Assembly: GCA_029932795.1 (NCBI GenBank)
Contig: JAOZPL010000022.1
Location: 648 to 13,087 of the forward strand
Direction: 5' to 3'
Source of the DNA: Candidatus Zixiibacteriota bacterium
Lineage (GTDB): Bacteria; Zixibacteria; MSB-5A5; GN15; FEB-12
Length of the DNA stretch: 12,440 bases
The notes under the pieces are model-generated. The model made no database searches. It saw only the letters and a program-made list of their open reading frames with translations, and was not told the origin of the DNA. Made by a program: the position numbers and the translations under genes. How positions within the stretch are numbered: position 1 is the first letter of the stretch; every line of letters starts with the position of its first letter. Shown piece by piece: positions 6,643 through 12,440 of the stretch.

Positions 6643-7248
6643 TCATTGTCGCTCAAAGAGCGTGAAGCTTTTTGTTGCATCGCCGGATTCGGTTGAAAAC
6701 AAGTAAGATACAGAGGAGGCAGAGCTGCACTCCAATCCCGATGAGGAATAGTATACCAGGACTCCGGTTGGCTCCAGGAACGCCAGTATTCTCTCAAGGA
6801 GGGGTTGTGTCAGCTTAACGTAACGAAGCGTGGCTAGATTGAACCGTGATGAGAATGTCAATTCTTCCAATGTTTCCGGGAGGACTGTGGCCTTCAGGTT
6901 CAGAGCTTTGACAATCCTTCCCAAGGCGGCCGCTTTTTTGCGCGTTCTCTCCAGCAGGCAGGTGTCACCGTTGATCTGCGCGGACAGGAGAATAGGGATC
7001 GCCGGTAAACCGCCACCGGAGCCAATATCTAGGTAGCTCTTGAAACGCCTGCCCATAACAGCCAGCGGCAGGAGTGATTCTGCCGCGAGACGATTGAAAT
7101 CTTCACGCGATGTTTCACGTGAAACAAGGTTGACACGGGCGTTTTCCCGCATCAGGCAATCGAAATATCTGTCTAGCATTCCGGAGGGATCGAACTGCCT
7201 GAGAATAGACGACACGTCAAATGATATGGTTTCCGTCCTCGCTGTCAT
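6643..7248 (-). CDS. rsmG: 16S rRNA (guanine-527-N7)-methyltransferase RsmG
   Basis: This 201-residue protein (GidB) places the N7 methyl group on G527 of 16S rRNA using SAM. The N-terminal helical part contains the family segment NARVNLVSRE (36-45) and the SAM-binding motif DIGSGGGLP lies at 74-82, followed by the expected Rossmann-like strands. Length is normal. The ATG overlaps the mnmG stop codon by four bases (ATGA), so translation is coupled to mnmG. A perfect parS site is embedded in codons for VSRET (about 42-46). The residues after about 160 are less typical but still consistent with the family; no frameshift is seen. Confidence 0.95.
   Translation of the reverse strand: MTARTETISFDVSSILRQFDPSGMLDRYFDCLMRENARVNLVSRETSREDFNRLAAESLLPLAVMGRRFKSYLDIGSGGGLPAIPILLSAQINGDTCLLERTRKKAAALGRIVKALNLKATVLPETLEELTFSSRFNLATLRYVKLTQPLLERILAFLEPTGVLVYYSSSGLECSSASSVSYLFSTESGDATKSFTLFERQ
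7111..7126. promoter_or_regulatory. parS: parS site, perfect 16-base match, inside rsmG
   Basis: TGTTTCACGTGAAACA is an exact match to the widely conserved chromosomal parS palindrome recognised by ParB. It lies in the rsmG coding sequence, about 1.3 kb upstream of parB, and is the strongest ParB loading site in the window. Confidence 0.93.
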
Positions 7249-9161
7249 GATCTGAGTGCTTTGTACTTTCGAAGATGTACAGAGAGAACAGCCACGTCAC
7301 CGGGCGTAACCCCTTCAATTCGTCCGGCCTGCCCCAGTGAACGCGGACGAAAGCGGGTGAATTTCTCTTTGGCCTCCCGTTTCAGGCCGGTCAACGATCT
7401 GTAGTCGAAACTATCGGGGACAGACTCTGCTTCCGATTTCCGGAACTTCTCAATTTCCCGTTCCTGTTTATCAATATAACCCTGGTAGCGGATACGTATG
7501 GCTGCCCGCTCCAGAATCTCACGATCATTGGAAAAACGGCCATTGTGAGCAGCCAGGAGTGGCAGGATTTCCCGGACGCCGATCCCCGGTTGCTTCAGTA
7601 AATCAGCAAGTGTTATTGTCCCCCGTTTTTTGAACCTGTGCTTGATTTCTTGGAGATCGGATATTCTGACCCGCGTTTCATCAAGCAGAGCAATTTCCTT
7701 CTGCGTCTCTGCTTGCAATCTGTAAAACCGGTCAAAAGATTCTTTGTTGATAAGTCCCAGCCTGACGGCGTGACCAAACAGCCGGTCACGGGCGTTGTCT
7801 TCTCGTAGTGCCAGCCGGTACTCAGCCCGGGAGGTGAACATCCGGTATGGCTCAGTAGTGGACCTGGTAACGAGGTCATCGATCATAACACCAGTGTATG
7901 CTTCGGAGCGGTCCAGTACGAATGGCTCTTCCTTATTAATGTATAGAACGGCGTTGATACCAGCCATAAGTCCTTGTGCACCAGCTTCTTCGTACCCTGA
8001 TGTCCCGTTTATCTGGCCGGCGAAAAAGAGACCCCGAAGTCGTCGAGTTTCGAGAGATGGCCCAACCTGATAGGCGGGGCAGTAATCGTACTCGATTGCA
8101 TACCCCAGTTTCGTGAGCTCTACTTCCTCCAACCCGATCACCGTCCGGATAGCTGCCTTCTGGACTTCCTCCGGAAGCCCGGTTGCAAAACCGTTGGGAT
8201 AGATCTCATTGGTGCCGTTTCCTTCCGGCTCGAGAAATATCTGGTGCCGCGGCTTATCGGCGAACCGGTAGAACTTGTCCTCAATCGAAGGGCAGTACCT
8301 GGGGCCGGTAGATTTGATCTGGCCGGAAAAGATGGGTGAGCGATGGAAGTTCTCCGAGATGATCTCCTTTGTTCTTGACGAAGTGCAGGTCAAATGGCAA
8401 GGGGTCTGGTCGAACTCCCGCCCTGGTGAGCTATGGGAAAAGAACGGAATCGGTACCTCTCCGAGCTGTACCTCACACCGGGACCAGTCGATCGTTTCGC
8501 CATTCAGTCGGGGCGGGGTGCCGGTTTTGAGCCGGCCGAGTTCAAAACCAAGGCTTCGCAAGGAATCAGAGAGTTTGTAGGCTGCCGGTTCGCCCATGCG
8601 ACCGGCTTTTGTTTTCTTGGCGCCGATATGAATCAATCCCCCAAGAAATGTGCCGGTGGCCACAACGACCGCCCGGCTGGAGATGATTTTTCCCTTTTCA
8701 GTGCGGATTCCGGCAACGCGATCATTTTCGGTCAGGATTTCCCCTCCCAGGGCCTCGATCACATCCAGATTCTTCTGCCTCGAACAGAATTCTGCAATGT
8801 AGTCGGTGTAGGCGATACGATCGGCCTGAGCGCGGGTTGACCAGACAGCCGGGCCGCGTGAGAGGTTCAGTCGTCGAAACTGAATTCCGGTCGCATCTAT
8901 CGCCTGCGCCATCAGCCCGCCGAGGGCATCGATCTCCTTGACAAGCTGCGATTTGCCGATTCCACCAATAGCCGGATTGCAGGACATCAGAGCCAGCTTC
9001 CCGGCATCCATCGTGACAATGGCTGCACTTCTTCCCATTCTCACTACGGCTAGGGCAGCCTCTACCCCGGCATGGCCGCCGCCAACAACAATTATGTCAT
9101 AATCGGATAAGTTCAATCGTGGTCTGTTTGCTTTATACGTTTTAGCTGCCTGCTCCATCAT
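7245..9161 (-). CDS. mnmG: tRNA uridine-5-carboxymethylaminomethyl modification enzyme MnmG
   Basis: This 638-residue flavoprotein (GidA) works with MnmE to modify wobble uridine 34 of certain tRNAs, using FAD, NADH and methylenetetrahydrofolate. The FAD-binding motif GGGHAG is at 27-32 and the family signature CNPAIGGIGKSQ at 61-72. Both conserved cysteines are present: C61, and C290 in CPSIEDK. Further conserved parts are TGTPPRL (about 213-219) and the EYDYCPAYQVGPSLETR segment. Length is as expected. Two adjacent ATG codons (9161 and 9158) could start it; neither has a clear ribosome site. Its stop overlaps the rsmG start. A 96-base gap containing a parS-like site separates it from mnmE. 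Confidence 0.97.
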   Translation of the reverse strand: MMEQAAKTYKANRPRLNLSDYDIIVVGGGHAGVEAALAVVRMGRSAAIVTMDAGKLALMSCNPAIGGIGKSQLVKEIDALGGLMAQAIDATGIQFRRLNLSRGPAVWSTRAQADRIAYTDYIAEFCSRQKNLDVIEALGGEILTENDRVAGIRTEKGKIISSRAVVVATGTFLGGLIHIGAKKTKAGRMGEPAAYKLSDSLRSLGFELGRLKTGTPPRLNGETIDWSRCEVQLGEVPIPFFSHSSPGREFDQTPCHLTCTSSRTKEIISENFHRSPIFSGQIKSTGPRYCPSIEDKFYRFADKPRHQIFLEPEGNGTNEIYPNGFATGLPEEVQKAAIRTVIGLEEVELTKLGYAIEYDYCPAYQVGPSLETRRLRGLFFAGQINGTSGYEEAGAQGLMAGINAVLYINKEEPFVLDRSEAYTGVMIDDLVTRSTTEPYRMFTSRAEYRLALREDNARDRLFGHAVRLGLINKESFDRFYRLQAETQKEIALLDETRVRISDLQEIKHRFKKRGTITLADLLKQPGIGVREILPLLAAHNGRFSNDREILERAAIRIRYQGYIDKQEREIEKFRKSEAESVPDSFDYRSLTGLKREAKEKFTRFRPRSLGQAGRIEGVTPGDVAVLSVHLRKYKALRS

Positions 9162-9185
9162 TCAAGCCGACAAAGAATAACCAGT

Positions 9186-9201
9186 GTTTTCACGTGAAAC
9201 A
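9186..9201. promoter_or_regulatory. parS: parS-like site in the mnmE-mnmG gap
   Basis: GTTTTCACGTGAAACA matches parS at 14 of 16 positions and keeps the 12-base core TTTCACGTGAAA. It is the only non-coding parS in the window and lies about 25 bases ahead of the mnmG start, so ParB binding might also affect mnmG expression. Confidence 0.72.
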
Positions 9202-9257
9202 AGTTACAGTATATAAAACATTATCTGATATGTATAAGACATTTGATCGAAATAGGT

Positions 9258-10646
9258 TTACTTACCTACACAAAATCGGGAGAAGATTTTACCGAGCACT
9301 TCTTCTGTATAGATCCTGCCGGTGATCTCATCGAGAGCCGAGATAGCCTGCCTGAGATCAAAAGCAGCCAGTTCCAGAGATTCGCTGTAAGCCACTTTGG
9401 TTCGGGCCTGTTTGAGGTTTCTCAGAGCCATATGTAGCTTTTGTTTATGTCTGAGGGAGGTTACTACCAAACCGGAGGTTATATCAGGCATATTAGCTTC
9501 GATCCGACGGACCAGTTCCTTTTTGAGAAGACCGATTCCCCTGCCAGTGGTACACGAGAGGGGCATGACACCCTCAATATTAATCTTGAATTGCTTCCGG
9601 TTTTTCAGTAAGAGATCTATCTTATTGCCTACCAACAAGATTGGACACTTCGGCAGGGCAGGCAGGTCCTTTTGCAGATTGACCCGGTAGTTTTTTCTCG
9701 ACAAATCAATCATCCATACCAGAAGATCAGAATCCCGTATAAGGCGGTGGGCATGCGCCCGGCCTGCTTTTTCAACTGTCCCCCCACCGGTTCTGAGTCC
9801 GGCGGTGTCTATCAGGTTGACGGCAAACCCTTCCAGATCAATCCACTCTGAAAGATAGTCGCGGGTTGTTCCGGGAAAAGGATTGACCAGAGCTCTCTCC
9901 TGCCGCAATAATAGATTGAATAAAGAGGACTTACCTGCGTTGGCACGCCCGCCGATGACTACTTTGAATCCTTCTCTTATAATCCTCCCGCCCCGGTAGC
10001 TGTCCGCCAACTCCTTGACTCTGTCAATGAGATGATCGATCATCTGTTTCAGCTTTATACCGGGTGCCAATTCTATCTCTTCCTCACCAAAATCGATTCC
10101 AGCTTCCACCTCAGCTGCCACATTGACCAAGTCCTCTCTCAACTGTTCAATATGACGCGAATATGCTCCGAGCAGATGCTCCCTACTAGCTTGATAAGAA
10201 TGTTCCGTATCGGCGGCAATGATCTCTGCCACAGCTTCGGCTTTGGCCAGATCGATATTACCGTTGAGAAACGCCAGGCGGGTGAACTCTCCCGGTTCTG
10301 CGGGACGCGCTCCGGCATTAACCAGTTCCTGCAAGATCAACCTTACAATCTGCCGACCACCATGACAAAAAACCTCTACCTGTTCTAGCCCTGTGTATGA
10401 CTTTCCTTTCGGCATATACACGGCCGTGATCTCATCAATCGTCTCACCAGCGGCGGATACAAACGATCCGTAGTGCATCACGAACGGCTTCAGGGGAACA
10501 GATTCCCGTGTATGGACAAAAAATTTCTTCAGGTAATAGCGACTATGCCGCCCGGCCAGACGAACAGCGGCAATGCCGCCTTCACCCGGAGGGGTTATGA
10601 TAGCGACAATCGTGTCATCGTCGCTGCTGCGGTTCTTTCTGCACAT
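9258..10646 (-). CDS. mnmE: tRNA modification GTPase MnmE
   Basis: This 462-residue protein (TrmE) is the GTPase partner of MnmG in wobble uridine modification. It has an N-terminal tetrahydrofolate-binding domain (DTIVAIITPPGEGGIAAVRL at 11-30), a central helical domain and an inserted G domain: G1 GRANAGKS (233-240), G2 GTTRD (259-263), G3 DTAG (280-283), G4 NKID (341-344). The C-terminal FCVGK (458-462) is the family's CIGK-type end with the conserved cysteine C459. G1 has alanine where proline is common, a mild variant. The ATG at 10646 follows the yidC stop by 4 bases and has AGGTGG upstream; a longer reading from 10694 would run into yidC and adds residues unlike the family. Confidence 0.97.
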   Translation of the reverse strand: MCRKNRSSDDDTIVAIITPPGEGGIAAVRLAGRHSRYYLKKFFVHTRESVPLKPFVMHYGSFVSAAGETIDEITAVYMPKGKSYTGLEQVEVFCHGGRQIVRLILQELVNAGARPAEPGEFTRLAFLNGNIDLAKAEAVAEIIAADTEHSYQASREHLLGAYSRHIEQLREDLVNVAAEVEAGIDFGEEEIELAPGIKLKQMIDHLIDRVKELADSYRGGRIIREGFKVVIGGRANAGKSSLFNLLLRQERALVNPFPGTTRDYLSEWIDLEGFAVNLIDTAGLRTGGGTVEKAGRAHAHRLIRDSDLLVWMIDLSRKNYRVNLQKDLPALPKCPILLVGNKIDLLLKNRKQFKINIEGVMPLSCTTGRGIGLLKKELVRRIEANMPDITSGLVVTSLRHKQKLHMALRNLKQARTKVAYSESLELAAFDLRQAISALDEITGRIYTEEVLGKIFSRFCVGK

Positions 10647-10650
10647 TGTC

Positions 10651-12360
10651 TCACGCCACCTGCACCTGTGGCTTTTTCTTCCGCCGGAACACAAAGTAGT
10701 CCAGCAGTGAAAACAGGGAGAAACATGTCCAGTATAGTACCAGTCCGGCGGCGAATCGGTAGAAGATGAAGCCCATGAAGATCGGCATGATATACAGCAG
10801 TGCCTTCTGCTGCTGACCGCCGGCCATAGTGAGTTTCTGCGAGATGAACTGCGTGACCACCATCAGCACCACCAGAATGATATAGGGATCCATGATCCCG
10901 GTTGCCCCTCTGGAGAGATCCGTTATGAACCAGACGAATGGCGCGTCACGCAGAAGAATGGTTGAACGAAAGACGGAAAAGAGGGCGAAAAAGAGCGGCA
11001 TCTGGGGAAGAATCGGCAGGCAGCCCGAGAGGGGATTGACGCCGTGCTTCTTGTACATCTTCATCATTTCCTGGTTGAGTGCCTGCGGGTTCTTCTTGTG
11101 CTTCTCCTTGAGCTGTTCGATCTTCGGTTGTAACTCTTTCATGGCATTCATTGACTTGAATGATTTCAGTGACAGGGGCAGTGTGACGATCTTGATGAGG
11201 AAAGCGAACAGGATAATAACCACACCGTAGTTCGGAAGCGCCGTGTGCATCTTCGGTAACACCCAGATAATGGCAATTGCGAATGGTTTGATTATCCAGC
11301 CAATCACCGGGGTAGTGCCGATCCCAAGCATGTCTTCCAGCCCGACTTTGTATTTGGACATCAGGGTGTAGTCAAGCGGCCCGACGAATATGGTGAAGCG
11401 ATCGTTTATGCTGCTGGCGCTGGCAAAGGGCATATCCATGCCGGCGGTGATCTGTCGCACTTTGGTTTTTCCATCCGGTGTGTGCTGCTCCTGTTCTATT
11501 CCCCGGGCGGATACGGCCTCCGCCTCCCTGTCCTGGGGTATCATGACGGCTGCGAAGTACTTGGCCCGGATACCCAGCCAGCTTGTGTTGCCGTCCTCGT
11601 GCTGGTTTAACCGGCCATCATCATAGTCATCCAGGTCCAGACGTGACCCGGAGCGCATTGCCACCGCTTCCATAGCCTCGTAGTCCGTGTTGGGATCCGG
11701 TTCAGTCACGCCAAGAGGGGTTCCCCAGGTAAGAGAGTAACGTCGTTCAAAACCGAACGCTTCTGTATGGCTGACCTGCAGCTGAAGATCGTAGTGGTAC
11801 TCATCCGGATAGAATACGTAGGTTTTGATTATCTGGCCACCATGAGCCGCTGCGTAGGTGTACAGCACCTCCAGGGGTTGTCGGGTGACATTGTATGTCC
11901 CTGGTTGGAAGTTACACTCGTAATTCAGAGACGATGTCTGGTAGGTTCCTCCGGCGAAGCTCACATCCGGCGTGGCAATAGAGGCGTCCGGAAGCATTTC
12001 AATCGGCTTTCCATTGCGATAAGTATACTCGTTTAGCTCTATCGATATCGGCCCACCGCCGTGACTGGAGAGAGTCACCGTGTACTTTTCGGTCCTGACA
12101 ACTATAGTATCGGCATCCGTCACCTTGGTAACGACCCGGGGCGTGTCAATCATGGTTTCAGGCAATGCCGCGCTAGGCATCTCCATCCGCTGGATCGTTG
12201 TTTCCGGGGGTTGAACGACTTGGGCTGTGGTATCCGTTGCCGGAGTCTCTGTCTCTGCCGGCGGGGTTGGTTCGACAAAGCCGAGACGCTCCAGAATCTG
12301 CCAGTAAAAGATGATAATGACGAGAAGAATGATGATTATTGGGATGGTTTTCTTATCCAA
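10651..12360 (-). CDS. yidC: Membrane protein insertase YidC/Oxa1
   Basis: This 569-residue protein inserts membrane proteins with or without SecYEG. It has an N-terminal membrane helix (about 6-20), a Pro/Thr-rich linker, a large periplasmic P1 domain (about 75-330), and a C-terminal insertase core (about 350-560) with the conserved segment NPLSGCLPILPQMPLFFALF. The basic tail FRRKKKPQ would face the ribosome. The P1 domain marks it as the Gram-negative type. The hydrophilic-groove arginine of E. coli YidC (R366) aligns with lysine K390, a conservative change. The start codon is TTG: an in-frame stop lies a few codons upstream and AAGGAAG is present. It is followed by mnmE after 4 bases. Confidence 0.97.
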   Translation of the reverse strand: MDKKTIPIIIILLVIIIFYWQILERLGFVEPTPPAETETPATDTTAQVVQPPETTIQRMEMPSAALPETMIDTPRVVTKVTDADTIVVRTEKYTVTLSSHGGGPISIELNEYTYRNGKPIEMLPDASIATPDVSFAGGTYQTSSLNYECNFQPGTYNVTRQPLEVLYTYAAAHGGQIIKTYVFYPDEYHYDLQLQVSHTEAFGFERRYSLTWGTPLGVTEPDPNTDYEAMEAVAMRSGSRLDLDDYDDGRLNQHEDGNTSWLGIRAKYFAAVMIPQDREAEAVSARGIEQEQHTPDGKTKVRQITAGMDMPFASASSINDRFTIFVGPLDYTLMSKYKVGLEDMLGIGTTPVIGWIIKPFAIAIIWVLPKMHTALPNYGVVIILFAFLIKIVTLPLSLKSFKSMNAMKELQPKIEQLKEKHKKNPQALNQEMMKMYKKHGVNPLSGCLPILPQMPLFFALFSVFRSTILLRDAPFVWFITDLSRGATGIMDPYIILVVLMVVTQFISQKLTMAGGQQQKALLYIMPIFMGFIFYRFAAGLVLYWTCFSLFSLLDYFVFRRKKKPQVQVA

Positions 12361-12416
12361 TCCTGACTTCCTTGCCTATCTAATCTTATGGTTGCTCGAC
12401 GTAGTTATGGCGCCGG

Positions 12417-12440
12417 CTATTCAACCGGGTCGTAGCCCCA
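12417..12440 (-). CDS. yidD: C-terminal end of YidD (partial)
   Basis: Only the last seven codons lie in the window. They read WGYDPVE followed by TAG, matching the typical YidD ending with a GYDPV or GxDPV motif. YidD is a small membrane-protein insertion factor usually encoded between rnpA and yidC, and the position directly upstream of yidC in the same direction supports the call. A 56-base gap separates its stop from the yidC start. The gene continues beyond the right edge. Confidence 0.68.
   Translation of the reverse strand, partial: WGYDPVE

Noticed and set aside
6616..6645. T-run on the minus strand just after the rsmG stop, a possible terminator.
   Set aside because: The sequence before it forms only a very weak stem, so a factor-independent terminator is not supported.

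Overview
The window is a chromosomal origin-proximal region of a bacterium. Every supported gene lies on the minus strand, so transcription runs from high to low coordinates. The order yidD-yidC-mnmE-mnmG-rsmG-parA-parB is the classic conserved block found near bacterial chromosome origins. The YidC has a large periplasmic domain, which points to a cell with two membranes (Gram-negative type). The ParAB-M23 peptidase-bactofilin cluster and a MoxR/DUF58 pair would fit a deep-branching group such as the FCB superphylum or a relative, but that placement is inference and no 16S or other marker is present. No phage, transposon, CRISPR, tRNA or rRNA was seen.

Right part (about 12440 down to 5800): the last codons of yidD, then yidC (membrane protein insertase), mnmE and mnmG (tRNA wobble uridine modification), rsmG (16S rRNA m7G methyltransferase) and parA. 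Spacing is tight: 4 bases between yidC and mnmE, a 4-base overlap mnmG/rsmG, a 4-base overlap parA/parB. Three ParB-binding (parS) sites are visible: a perfect 16-base site inside rsmG, and two imperfect ones inside parA and in the mnmE-mnmG gap. All share the same 12-base core.

Middle (5803 down to 3758): parB is followed directly by a membrane-anchored M23 (LytM) endopeptidase and a bactofilin, with gaps or overlaps of only a few bases. The arrangement suggests that chromosome segregation, cell-wall cutting and a polymerising scaffold are made together. Next comes a 432-base non-coding stretch (3326-3757) holding a perfect DnaA box and several one-mismatch boxes, three or four of them spaced about 21 bases apart. 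It is a candidate replication origin, or a DnaA-responsive regulatory region.

Left part (3325 down to 96): a MoxR AAA+ ATPase and a DUF58 protein, normally direct neighbours, are separated by a DNA methyltransferase gene that fits neatly into the operon. The methyltransferase has a beta-class catalytic part (TSPPYW then DPFLGSGTT) and a C-terminal domain that resembles staphylococcal-type nuclease but lacks its metal-binding and most catalytic residues. No restriction endonuclease gene is visible. The methyltransferase fusion, its position within a MoxR/DUF58 operon next to a candidate origin, and the parS/DnaA-box layout are the most interesting parts of the window.
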